From Blastomyces gilchristii SLH14081 (taxonomy: Eukaryota > Ascomycota > Eurotiomycetes > Onygenales > Ajellomycetaceae): DNA of 64,000 bases. Below are positions 1 to 10,800 of the stretch, piece by piece. Location of the stretch: the NCBI RefSeq assembly GCF_000003855.2, contig NW_003101672.1:756292-820291 (forward strand), read 5' to 3'. The stretch's first letter is position 1; the number at the start of each line of letters is the position of its first letter. The translations under genes were made by a program, and so were the position numbers. Under the pieces are notes generated by a model that saw only the letters and a list, made by a program, of their open reading frames with translations, did no database searches and was not told the origin of the DNA.

Positions 1-356
1 GGGTTATGGGGCCCGCAGGCCCTTGGCCAAAGGTTGAGCTAGTCCACTGCTTGCGACTAAATGTATTTTCAGCTGTATGATTGCTATTTTTATTGATCGT
101 GTAGAGGAGGTAGCACAGGCAGTGGCGAACTGAAATATCATCTTTATGACTCCCTAGAGAACTGGTTGCTTCTCTGGGCGGTGTGATATAATACTGAGTC
201 CTTCCCTCCGGGTGGAACATCCTGCTTGAGGAATATAGTGCTATCGTATGTGTAAGGAAGCCGTAACGCATTTTGAAGTGATGCTGTAGGAGGCAATTTG
301 ACCTAAACAAGACTATTAGTCAGGCACACGGGAGGTATTTAATTTGGGGGGTAGGG
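1..356. other. Ordinary-composition flank, no gene recognised
   Basis: This stretch has normal GC content and many CG, CC and GG dinucleotides, unlike almost everything to the right. I find no convincing reading frame, RNA gene or repeat end in it. It continues, on the minus strand, downstream of the small pseudogene at 357-740, so it may hold that gene's 3' region. It is probably single-copy host DNA that was never exposed to the repeat-directed mutation seen elsewhere. Confidence 0.5.
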
Positions 357-740
357 TTACGCGGAAACATTCCAAGAGCAAGTCAAATCGGTTTTCCCAT
401 TTCGCCCTCCTTGTAATCCTCCCATAATGTCTAAGGTCATGCTTCCAGAGGGGGTCTTTACCTTCCCTACCACTACCATGGTGGGTATTTCATTATCAGA
501 GAGAACTTGTAGATCCTTAAGACTTACAGCAGGACAGTCAACTGCTACAAAGTCAGTGACAAAAGAACTGTTTTAGGAGGCCTTGCTCTCCCTGCACACC
601 TTGTAGCCACCAAAGTAGAATCTGACATCATTGTGGTTTGCAACTGCACTTGCGGGCGTACGGGCATTTTGTGCGTAGCGTTCCCAAATCGATTGCTCAT
701 CACCACAAATGTAATGTTCAGCAGCTGTGAAAATGATCAT
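357..740 (-). pseudogene. Unrecognised 127-codon reading frame with one internal stop
   Basis: Read on the minus strand, an ATG at 740 opens a frame of 128 codons ending in TAA at 357. One in-frame TAA at 573-575 (codon 56) breaks it. The conceptual product looks like real protein: it begins MIIFTAAEHYICGDEQ and contains FYFGGYKVCRES before the stop and DLTCSWNVSA at the end. Composition is mixed, with Cys, Trp and Gly-rich turns. Codon use and GC content are normal and there is no TGG-to-TGA damage, so the stop is not typical of the mutation process acting on the transposons. It could be a decayed host gene, an exon set with an unrecognised intron around the TAA, or an old transposon remnant. 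I do not recognise the family and assign no function. Confidence 0.4.
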
Positions 741-974
741 TTTCAGCCGCTAGCAAACTGTCACATCATTATATGAAGTAATGTGATTAACTACTCAATA
801 CTCACTTACACTTAACACTCATCATTTCATCATCATAATAATGAAATATTTTCATTGATATCTTAACAACATAATTAGATTTTAAGATGATATATTATAT
901 GATGAAAATATATATAGAAAATTACATATAAAAATATACAGCTAATTCTATAAATATTTATTAGACTTAATAAC
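741..974. other. AT-rich stretch with MITE target site at its end
   Basis: Base composition turns sharply AT-rich here. No gene is visible. The last eight bases, TTAATAAC at 967-974, are repeated at 1481-1488 and form the target-site duplication of the MITE between them. Confidence 0.6.
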
Positions 975-1480
975 TAGACTGACCGTGTGACCGTGTCTGA
1001 GACCAGGACCAGAATTTTTGATAGTCTCATTGTCAATTCGACAGATCCCATTACACAGTTCTAACATTAGATAGTAGTCTCATACTGTCTCAGTGAGACT
1101 TACTGTCTACTCTTATCACATTTTTCAAATGAGATCATGATTTTCACTTCTCAATTTAAATTATTTTTATTACTTTAAATGACTTTAAATCTTATTTAAG
1201 TGTTATCAAAAAGTGTTACTTTTTAAAAAATTAAAAATAGTCTAAAAAAAACCTTAAAATGTCTAAAAATAGTAACTTTATACTAAGAATGAGACTAAAT
1301 GAAATCAAATGAAATCACTTTCTCATTTTTTTCAAGTCATGATTTCATTTTGAGATCTGATATATAGTCACTTTGCATGTTTATTTAATGATTAGTCCCA
1401 GTGAGATTCATGTCAAGAAATGTATGAGATCAGATTAAATGAGATCAAATATGAAATTCATAGTCTCAGTAATCAGTCTA
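975..1480 (+). mobile_element. 506-bp non-autonomous hAT-type MITE
   Basis: The element starts TAGACTGACC and ends with the inverted sequence AATCAGTCTA, an 8-bp perfect terminal inverted repeat (TAGACTGA). It is flanked by an identical 8-bp duplication TTAATAAC (967-974 and 1481-1488). Eight-base duplications are the hallmark of the hAT superfamily. The first 37 bases are identical to the left end of the hAT element at 59794, including a tandem GACCGTGT pair. There is no coding capacity, and the interior is AT-rich and mutated. It is most likely a deletion derivative mobilised by that hAT family. Confidence 0.8.
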
Positions 1481-1488
1481 TTAATAAC

Positions 1489-1814
1489 TCATCTAAAATA
1501 TAAAATCTTGAATAAAGACAGATTCAGTGAGTAAGCAGTTATTAAATTAGTAAAGATTATAATATTATCAGATTTCTTCAGTAGTGAATTTATAAGCACT
1601 CTGATAAAGCTTTAAAAACATAATTTAGTTACTTTTTATAAAATCAAGAGTTTACTTTTCTGATTAGAAAGAAAATTTTTAAATTCTTTAATCTTTTTCT
1701 TATTCAACTGTAATTACTACTGTATAGTAGCTTATTCTTTCTTCTCTTTTTACTCTTAAGTCTTTCTTACATTTCTAAGCTTCTTTTTAATCTGCTGTTG
1801 AGCAGTTCTTAAAG
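1489..1814. other. AT-rich spacer, nothing recognised
   Basis: Low-complexity AT-rich DNA between the MITE and the outermost Gypsy LTR. No ORF or structured repeat stands out. The five bases before the LTR (TAAAG) would be the TSD of copy A1, but the partner copy lies beyond the window. Confidence 0.5.
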
Positions 1815-2072
1815 TGTAAGAAATCCCGCTTCTCGCGGATGCTTTATCTCTATTTCTATCTCTCATGTAATCAATAGGGCTAGCGGCCCTTGACTACACA
1901 CAACTATATAGACTGAAGTTCACAAATACTATTCATAACTCAGCTTGAATACTATTATATATTTAATCTCTACATTTTATCTTTCTACTGTGAATACTTC
2001 TAGTAGTTAACAGTATATATCATATCAAGCTGTAAATATCTGAATAATCATCTGTGAGTACTTATTCTTACA
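1815..2072 (+). repeat. 5' LTR of Gypsy A1 (258 bp)
   Basis: The LTR begins TGTAAGAAATCCCGC and ends TTATTCTTACA, so the ends TGTAAGAA/TTCTTACA form an 8-bp inverted repeat with TG...CA termini. The outer (left) part keeps CCCGC, CTCGCGG and GGGCTAGCGGCCC. The inner (right) part has lost all CG. Internal sequence follows directly with TTTCAAGCTCAGTCAG. Confidence 0.95.
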
Positions 2073-2104
2073 TTTCAAGCTCAGTCAGTCAGCAATCATC
2101 TGTT

Positions 2105-2240
2105 ATAACTGAAAGAACTAGAAACTTATATACTTTAATCTCTATAAACTCTACTGCAGATACTCAGAAGCAGTTATCTGAATTATGAATAATCTCTATA
2201 AAAGAAGTCTCAGAGAACTTACTAATTACTTACAGAATAT
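2105..2240 (+). pseudogene. Gypsy A1 gag-pol, fragment 1 of 4 (gag start)
   Basis: First 136 nt of the family A gag-pol frame. The start codon, ATG in A3 and A4, is ATA here (2105-2107), a G-to-A change. Trp codon 28 reads TGA and downstream codons are heavily converted compared with A3. The fragment stops at the LINE-1 insertion, whose 10-bp target duplication TACAGAATAT occupies 2231-2240 and recurs at 17095-17104. Confidence 0.9.
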
Positions 2241-3865
2241 CAATCATCCATCAACCGCTCCACCACGAACTCGCTCGATTTTTCGAATAAGAACCCACCG
2301 ATAGATCCATCGAAAAGCCCTCGATCATACGAGCATTTTGACCCCATCGCCGACCGCATACCCCGTGTGGTGGTGGAGTTATCCAGCCAAACGTGAACCA
2401 GACGTCGTTCAGAACTCCTGCGTGGGATTATCCCCCATTCTCCCCTACCACACCACAACCCCGGGCCAAAGTGCCATACAAATTGTAAGGTGAAGAGTCC
2501 TAGCCATATGCGCCAATCTTCTCGATTTTGGAAGATCCCCGATCTGTAGTTGTGGAGATATCTGAGGAGTGACCTCCGCGAAAACCCTGTCCATCTTTGA
2601 TGTTTCAAAACACCAACGCCAAGTCTCACCCTTGTACCGCCCTTCCCAATCTGGCCCATCCCCGGCAGAAAAATACAAAAAGATACCTCGGTGATAATAT
2701 CAAGCACATAATCAACAGCCACTTCTGAAGTGCAACCTCCGCGGTCTGTCTTCAGTGTATCTAGACATCAACACCAAGTCTCACCCTCGTACCACCTCTC
2801 TCAATCTGGCCCATCCTCAACAGAAAAGTACAAAAAGATACCTCAGCAACTGTACTTGATACATAATCGGCAGACACAACAACTATAAAATCAGTATATC
2901 TCAAGGTCTGACTGAGCCTTTGATCCCTTGCACAGTGAGATATATTAAATCTAGTTTTAATACCTCAATATTCAATAGATTCTGCAAGAAATTGAGAACA
3001 GCAACACTAGGTTTCTATTGAATTTGAGAATTAACTCTATATTAATATAATCATTGATAAAGTCTTCTATTTTGAGATATAAATAACCAGTTCCTCTACA
3101 TCCCGCTGACAATATTTATATTATTATATAGAAATAGACTTATATTCTCTATAATATCAAGACTCTGAAGAGAGAAAGTCTTGATAGAAGATATACAGTA
3201 GTGCATATCTTAGCAGTTTCTATCTTATTCTTCTGCAGCAGTTAATGCAAAAAAAAAAGATCTTAGAAATAATTTTTTACTTCTCTTGAAAAAGTAAGAT
3301 GTTTTTCTCTGGGTTTTACACAATATTCTTACAAAGAATTAAAAACAGAGTTGTTTTCTGTCATAATTTCATATTCTTTTAAGTAAGAATTACTTTTTCA
3401 GTAGCTGAAGAGCTTTCATTAATACTTAATTCTTTTTTACACTCTTTATTAACTGATTTGAGTTGCACACTTGTTGTGTGAGGAGAATTGAATAATTTAG
3501 AATAAAATTGAATAGTTTTAATCAATTTCTCTGCAAAAAATTGATTTATTTTTTGTCAGTTTTTCTCTCAAAAACTGTCATATTATCTGATTTATTATCA
3601 ATTGATATCATACTTTTCCTCACTGTATCTCAAGAAAGAGATTGTAAAGATTTTATTGATTTATCTTAAAAATCAATTTTAGTTTATTAGATTCTCTTTA
3701 AAAATCTAACCTAGTTACTGAACTAGTGTGAAAAAAATCAGGTGTTTTATACATAAAAGTCTTTTATTCTTCTTTTGAAACAGTCTGATCAACTTTTCAA
3801 TTGAAAACAGACTTAGAAATATCTCAATTGAAACAGTCTGACCAACTTTTTATTGAGTGAAAACA
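2241..3865 (+). other. LINE-1 leader / 5' UTR, first ~500 bp unmutated
   Basis: From 3072 on this matches the start of LINE-2 (36776). The first ~830 bp are absent from LINE-2, which is 5'-truncated. Bases 2241-2760 are GC-normal with many CG, CC and GG; mutation sets in gradually to the right. The minus strand of 2240-2722 is open for 160 codons, but the product does not look like protein and I do not call it. A tandem repeat lies at 2571-2877. The leader probably holds the internal promoter. Confidence 0.65.
2571..2877 (+). repeat. Two-copy tandem repeat in LINE-1 5' UTR
   Basis: Two units of about 150 bp, 2571-2722 and 2735-2877, share CCAAGTCTCACCC, CAATCTGGCCCATCC, TACAAAAAGATACCTC and an ACATAATC-type end, with an offset of about 155 bp. 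The first unit is less mutated. Tandem monomers in a 5' UTR act as promoters in some other LINEs; that role here is inference. Confidence 0.75.
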
Positions 3866-5470
3866 ATGAGTTCAAAAATACACTCAGTTGATGTGGAAAA
3901 AGATGCTTTCTCAAATGCTATTTCTGAGATTGAAATTCTGAAGAGAAGAAAGAAAGAAGAAATAGAGAAACAACAAGTTCTTGAAATACAGGAACTTGAA
4001 AAAGCAAGCAAGATTCTTGAAAAGCAGTGTCTGAGTGAGATGAATGAAGAAGTTCTGTTAATTCTTTATACTCAGACTAGACAACTACAGAAGATGATCA
4101 AGTTCAAACTTGAAATCTCAATCACAGTTCAAAAAACCTTGAAAAGTTCTAGTACAATCACTGACTCTTCATCTTACTCTTCTTCTTTCTTTTTTCCTAC
4201 TTCTTCTTCTTCTTTGAATCAGAAGAAAACATATACTCAAGCAGCTGAATCTGCTGTCTCTAAACCTGCTGTCTCAAAACCTGCTAAAAATCCTGAGAAA
4301 ACTGAGAAGAATACTGCTCATGCCTCTATTCATAGAAAAGTGAAAAAGAAAATGTAAAAAGAGAAAAACTTTCAAATCTCTAGAAATAGAAGACTCATTC
4401 TCAAAGTCTCAAATCAGGACATTCTGCAAAGAAACAAGCTAAACTCAAATCTCATTTTCAGAATTAGAAATAAAATTAATCAGCAGTTCTTTTCTCAGTT
4501 GATAACTGATATTGAAGTTCAAAAATCAGTTATAGCTTCAATTGAGTTATCATTCTTTGAAAACTTCATCATTCTGACTACAATACCTGAATTCAGTGCT
4601 GAATTTCTTATTCAGAATGAGAATCTCTGAAAGTCAGCAGTAGAATCTTTGCTGAACATAACAATTCTATCTGAAAGAGATGAAAAGTGAGACAAATTCA
4701 TTCTTTATAATATTCCAGTTGAAATTTTTGACTGTGAAGAAGAAATGCTACTTCTCAAAAATGAATTGAAAGAATACAACTCTATTCAACTGAGAAAGAA
4801 GCCTGTATGACTAAATTCAATTGAGTTCAGACAAAGCAGAAGAAATGTCTCTGTTCTAGTATATATAAAAACACTTGAACAGTCAAAGATCTCTGAAGTA
4901 AGAGTAGCAGGTTTGAAAATGAGAGTTCATGAATACAAAGACTCAAGAATGAATCTCAAAGCTCAAACACAGTGTTCAAACTGTCAAAGATATGAACACT
5001 TTACAATCTTATGTTTTAGAGACTCAAAATGTGCATTCTGTGCCAGAGATCACAAAACTAGTGAGTATAAATGTGAAACATGCTTAAAAAGAGGTGAAAT
5101 TTATCAACATACTCTGCTTAAGTGCTCTAATTGCAAAGAAAAACATGCATCTAGCTCAAAAGAATGTATGTTTACTCCTAGAACTCAAAAGAACTGAAGA
5201 AAAGATGAAGCTCAAAGTCAATCTAGAACTGAAGAGAAGAGTCAAGTCAGTAGACTTATAACTGCAAGCTTAAAAAGAAGAAACTTTCAACTATCTAAGT
5301 TCTCAAACTTCAATTCTTCAGCTAAATATAAACAGAATTTGAATTCTCAAACTTCTGTTAAGATTAGAGAATTGAGAAATGACTCTGATAATAAACTAGA
5401 TATAATGCAAGCAGTTGAGATTTCTACTTTTCAGAACAGTTATAATCTACTATCTGATGATAGTGATTAG
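3866..5470 (+). pseudogene. LINE-1 ORF1 (gag-like, CCHC zinc knuckles)
   Basis: Frame of 535 codons from ATG 3866 (MSSKIHSVDVEKDAFSN) to TAG 5468-5470, with in-frame stops: a TAA at 4355 where LINE-2 has CAA, and four TGA at Trp codons. The N-terminal third is a Glu/Lys-rich coiled coil (about residues 15-60), followed by a Ser/Ala/Pro-rich linker. The C-terminal half has a cysteine array (CSNCQRYEH, CAFCARDHKTSEYKCETC, CSNCKEKHASSSKEC) typical of LINE ORF1 nucleic-acid chaperones. It is five codons shorter than the LINE-2 copy. The expected role is binding LINE RNA in the cytoplasmic RNP. Dead as it stands. Confidence 0.88.
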
Positions 5471-5493
5471 ATTCTACTCTACTCTCTTTTAGT

Positions 5494-5747
5494 ATGAATA
5501 TACAATAAAAACAACAAAAAAAGTTTAAAAACTCTTCAAAAATCACATTTATTCAAAATAATGTGAATAGAAACTTAAATTATATTTATTCTTGTCTTCA
5601 AATTGCATTTGAATAAAAAGTTGATTTTATACTGCTTCAGAAGCCGAATTTTGATGCTGAGCAAAAATATGTCATTTCTCATTCAAGCTACTACTGCTTT
5701 TTACCTCAAAAGTCTGAGATAAAGTCAAGAGTAGTGATCTATGAAAG
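5494..5747 (+). pseudogene. LINE-1 ORF2, 5' fragment (start of endonuclease)
   Basis: ORF2 opens at ATG 5494, 23 bases after the ORF1 stop and in another frame. The 254 nt encode the first strand-helix of the AP-type endonuclease, with VDFILLQ as the metal-binding 'Q-E' region; the Glu/Pro side is damaged (QKPNFDAEQ, where LINE-2 has QELNFHAEQ). It is cut by Gypsy A2 inside GATCTAT-GAAAG; GAAAG (5743-5747) is the TSD repeated at 12997-13001. Continues at 13002. Confidence 0.85.
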
Positions 5748-6005
5748 TGTAAGAATAAGTACTCGCAGGCGATTATTCGGGTGTTTGCAGCTTGACGTGA
5801 TATGTACTGTTAACTACTAGAAGTATTCATGATAGAAAGATAAAATGTAGAAGTTAAATGTATAATAGCATTCAAGCTAAGTTATGAATAGTATTTGTGA
5901 ACTTCAGTCTATATAGTTGTGTGTAGTCAAGGGCCGCTAGCTCTATTAATTATGTGAGAGATAGAAATAGAGATAAAGAATTCATAAGAAGCAGAATTTC
6001 TTACA
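5748..6005 (-). repeat. 3' LTR of Gypsy A2 (258 bp)
   Basis: On the plus strand it runs TGTAAGAATAAG... to ...TTCTTACA. Its left, outward part keeps TCGCAGGCGATTATTCGGG and TTGACGTG. Its right, inward part is fully converted (GAATTCATAAGAAGCAGAA where the partner has GAATCCGCGAGAAGCGGGA). Confidence 0.95.
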
Positions 6006-6765
6006 TATCTCTCTCTCTCTAAGACTTCATCTGTGAAGCCTTTCACTGAGTGACTTTATAGAGTCAGCTCAGCACTGCAGTGATACTCACTAAAAATTCT
6101 TCATATCTATAAAAAATCTCAGTGAGGAAAAATCTCTTATCACTGTAAAGAAAAAAGAGTCTGTCACTCAGTTTCTTATTCTATAAGATTCTTTATAATC
6201 TACAGATTCTTCTCTGATTATTATATAGATTCATCTCATATCTTTCATATAGAAGAATTCTGATTGACTCTTAATCATTTTCATGAGATTCTTGTGTGAT
6301 CATTACACAGATTTATCTCATAGATGAATCACTCTTTATAAGATTATTCTTATTAAAGAGAAATATTCACAAGTTAATCTTTCACTTATTCTTATAAATC
6401 ATTATTCTTTGACACTGTAGAATTGTGAGGAATTTTTCATTCTTTTATTAACTCTGTAGAATTGTAGAATTAAGATATTTACAGTTTGCAATCACTCTTT
6501 ATAATCATATAGAAAGATTCAGATCTGTGATTTACAATCACTCTTATTTACTAGAGTGATTTGACTATTCTGTAGAATTACTTACAGTGTAAGCAAACCT
6601 CTCTAAAGTAGTATAAATATCTCAGATCTATTCATAGAATCTCATCTTCTTTTCTCTTTTTCTGTAACAGCTTTCATTCTTATAAACTGTGAGTATTCTC
6701 ATTCATTCATGAAGTATTTTTATTCAGATAATAGAGAGAGAGTATTTCTGACAATGTTCATATAT
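6006..6765 (-). other. A2 3' non-coding region with polypurine tract
   Basis: On the minus strand the 3' LTR is preceded by the purine run AGAGAGAGAGAGATA (6006-6020), the plus-strand primer site. Further in lie several imperfect repeats around GATGAATCTGTG. No ORF is supported. The same region in A3 is 26812-27568 and in A4 36452-36775 plus 43621-44065. Confidence 0.65.
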
Positions 6766-7170
6766 TGATTCAAGAACTTCTCAAGAATAAAAATTTTTTT
6801 CAATTTCAATATCTTTATAAATAATGTCTGACTGCTGCTGAGCTTCTCATGAGTGTCTCTATAACTTCTCTAATTACTTTTTACTGATTGATGAAGCAGA
6901 GATACTGTCACTTATAATTATATCTTCATTTCTTTCAGCCCTGTCACTGCATCTGATCTTCAGGCCAGTAGCTAATTCTCTGTCTCTTTCAGGCCAGTCT
7001 CTGGCTCTAAGCAGTGCAGTTCTCTTCTTTGCTGTAAGTCTTCTTATAAGTAATTTCTTACAAACTTTAGCTAACAGTTCTTGCAAAGCTCTCTGTGTTA
7101 TCAGTGTCTTCTGCAGCTCTATGAGTCTATAATCACTCTCTCTCTGTCTGCACAATTTCTGATCAGATAT
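6766..7170 (-). pseudogene. Downstream ORF of family A (copy A2)
   Basis: Counterpart of the 134-codon frame at 26407-26811 in A3. The start is ATA here (7168-7170), where A3 has ATG. The frame is otherwise open for about 98 codons, encoding a highly charged, helical segment with ELQKTL, LQELLAKVCKKLLIRR and RARDWPERDREL, and ends with a Ser-rich stretch before a TGA. It lies about 660 bp downstream of the pol stop, in the same orientation. The family is unknown to me. Predicted coiled-coil, possibly DNA- or RNA-binding from its Lys/Arg content. Conservation in copies A2, A3 and A4 argues it is a real element gene. Confidence 0.5.
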
Positions 7171-7828
7171 ATACAAATATGTCTAGGTTCTCTATTAATA
7201 GTTCTCACACTGCAGTGCATTTCTGCAATTTCATTGTTAATGAGAGATGAGTCTTCAGGTACCTGTAAAATCCAGGTAATTAAAACAATGTGAATGTCAT
7301 GAATTTATGATGAGAGTTAATCTGAACAGATAAGTTCTCTCTCTGTATCTCAATTGTTTTCAGACTGAATACTTCAGTATAACTGAGAAAATAGACATAG
7401 CTTTATAAGAAGTATCTGATCACATGTACAGATAATCAGTCTTCAAGACTCTGCTATAACTATACATACTCTGATATCTGACTTCTCTGAAGTCTGTGCA
7501 TTTTTGATAATCTTCACATCAAATGCAATAATTATCTGTACTATAAGTATGATACTCTCTACTTCTTTGAAGAAGAAAATTGATAGTTGTGAAGAAGTTG
7601 AATATCATAGATATTAAGAATGTGAGTTTGAGTTTTCTTTATTTTTTCTTTATTGATCTTCAAATTGTGTTCATGACTCTGTTTATTTTCTTATTTTTTA
7701 GCTTAATAAGAATATAATTTCTTCTTCTCTTATATACACTGCAGACTGTTCATTTCAGTAGAAATTCATCATCTTATAGACTAGAATTTATAAATAACAG
7801 TATTAATATCTTTATTATAATCAGATTC

Positions 7829-10800
7829 TTAGTGAAGACTGTATCATTCTGACTTATCAGAATTTGCAGTATAAAAGTCATGTCTCAGCTTCTACAGATA
7901 TCTTATCTGTCTGAATGATTCTCAAGTGAACTTATTTATCTTATCAGAATACTCTTATCACTGAACCTTGAATCAGAGCTTATGATCTCACTTCTCTGAG
8001 TTAATAATCTCTTTAATCTGATATTCTCTTTCACTCTCTAGTATTTTATAAATAAGATGATGAGTCACAGAATTCTCTTCTGAGAATTTCTTATATTCAT
8101 AGAGTAAAGAGATATGAAAAATATTATATATCTATAACTCAGATAACAGTTTCAATCTGTAGAACTGTAAGCTAACTTTCTTCATAATCTTATAAGATCT
8201 TATCTATAAGAGATTCAGCTTCTTGCTAGATCTCTGTGTGATGATGTTTTCTAGACTCAGTCAGACTCTATTATCTTTCTTAAAACTCTTTATAATATGC
8301 TTAAAGTCATAGTATCTCTTCTGATACTCTTGAGTCTTTCTTAAGAATTTACAGACTTTCTCTCAGATCTTCTGAATTCTCTCAGTCTGTTCACAGACAT
8401 CATCACACTCTATAGTGTACTCTTGTGAGTTTATCAAGATTATCTGCAGATAAGTCTCAGTGAGTATCTCAAAGAGGGTTTTATCTGTACTGACATGCTT
8501 TGAGTTATTATATATGAACTCTGTAAGTGATAATCAATGCATTCAGTCATTCTGATTATAATTAACAAAGTACTGCAGATACTGTTTTAATATACTCATC
8601 AGACATTCTGTCTGATTATCTGTCTATTAATGAAAAGCTGTGCTTAGATCTCACAAGATCTTCAGTATAGTTATCAGATCAGATCAGAACTCTTCTATGA
8701 AGATTGATTTTCTATCTGAGACAATATTTGCAGACAATTCATGCAACTGAATCACATTGTGAATAAAGATATGAGTCAAATTCTTTAACTTCAAGTTCTT
8801 ATAGATGAGTATAAAGTGTGTTATCTTAATAAAGTAATTTACTATCATCAGCACACTGTTAAAACAGGCATTATATATGTTCTTACTTTCAGAGAGACTT
8901 ATAAGAGTATTCATTTCTAGCTATTCTCAAGATTTCTGTGAGATGAATAGAGAAGTAAGTTCTTCATATAATCTGAACTACACTATCTGTAAATTTTGAT
9001 AAACAGTATAAGAATTCACTATCTTCTTCATAAATTCTTGTATCTTCAGTCAGAAGTATTTTCTTATAAGCAACTCATGAGTTCTAGTATCTATAAAATG
9101 ACCTGCTAGAGAAGAGTTATGATACCTTTTAATAAGTTCTACATATAGAAACTCATTCACAGACACATAAATCTAACCCTCTCTTCATAAGAGATTATTT
9201 AAGTCTCTTCAATTCTTTATTTCTGCAGAGTTGATTTCTGCTGTGAGCAGTTTCTAAATATACTGAGTATATTCATTCTTCAGTTGCAGTTCAGACAATC
9301 TGAATAGAAGATCTTATAAAGACTTATACTCTGTTTTCTCTTACATCAGATCTTCTGTGATGCTTCTCAAAGCCTGTAAATTCTTCAGATTATAGATACT
9401 CTCTTCAAGAATTCTTACAGAGATTCTCAGAGTGTTGACTCTCAGTATTATAAAGAGTAATTGTGCAGGCTTCTTTTCTTTCTCTCTTCTCTTCTTTTAT
9501 AAAAAATTGAAAGACTCTTCAGTTAATCTCTTTACAATACTCAGTCTGAGTATTCTGTAAAGCTTTTCTGTCTTCTCTAGTCTCTCTATATCTGTCACTC
9601 TGATCTTCTTAATATAGTCTGATCTGTGAGAGAGTCTGTCTGCTGAGTTCTTAGTTTTCTTAATATATTCTATCTTGAACTAGAACTCACTCAGTCTCTG
9701 AGCTCAGTGAATCTGTCACTGTGAGAGTTTCTTGATTGAAGTAAACTGTTATAAGCTGTTATAATCAGTTCTAGCAGTAATCACTGTTACAAGATTCTTA
9801 AAGTAGTGATATCAGTGATAAAAGAATTTCACTATTATAAGAAGCTTCTAATTATAAATATTATAGTTGATCTCTGCAGATTACATCTTCTGCAAGAAAA
9901 AGACTACTGAAACTCAGTTCTCATTTAACTATAGTTATGAGACTATTTCTGAAATTACAAAGAAGAAGACATCTGTCTTCAATCTGATTAAGAGTAAGAA
10001 ATTAAAGTGAAATAGTATCACTGTATCTGTAAATATCTGTTTCAATCTTATAAAGACTCTGTAAGCTTCTGAGATAAGAAAGTTCTCACAGTTCTTTCTT
10101 CTCAATAATCTTTTCATTCTCTATTTATGAAATAACTTCTTCTTATTTTCACTCTTCAGTATGTCTATAAGAGTTAAAAAGATTCTCATAAATACAAAGA
10201 TAAACTATCTATAGAAATTCACAAAGCTCAGAAAGATCTGAATCTTGTAAATACTAGTTAATTCTGATTATAATAGAATAGTCTTAATCTGCAAAGATTT
10301 CATCTGAATATCATTTACAGTGATTATATATTCTAGAAAATTAATTCAGCAGATACTGAAGTTGCACTTTATGAGCTTAATATACAGTTCTGTCTTATCT
10401 AAGACCTTCAATACACTTTACATATACTCAGTGTGTTCTTTCTTCTTCACAGAGTACATCATCACATCATTCAGATATATTATCATGAAGACATTCAGAT
10501 ATGTATAAAGTATTTTATTGATGAAAGACTGAAATACTGTGAGAATATTAGTCAGATTAAAAGACATCACTAGATATTCAAACAATCTCAGTGCAGTTCT
10601 AAAGACAGTCTTTCATTTATTTTCAGACTGTATTCACAGCTGTGTATATACATTGATTATATTCAGTTATATGAATATAACAGCTTCTGTGAGACAGTTG
10701 ATTATATTCTTAATCAGAGACAGAGAATAGCAGCTCTTTATTATCTTGAAGTTCAGATTATAATAGTTTACATACAATCTGAGATCTTCATCCTTCTTCT

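Noticed and set aside
2240..2722. 160-codon minus-strand frame as a host gene
   Set aside because: It lies wholly inside the LINE-1 leader defined by TSDs, overlaps the tandem monomer region, and its composition is not protein-like.
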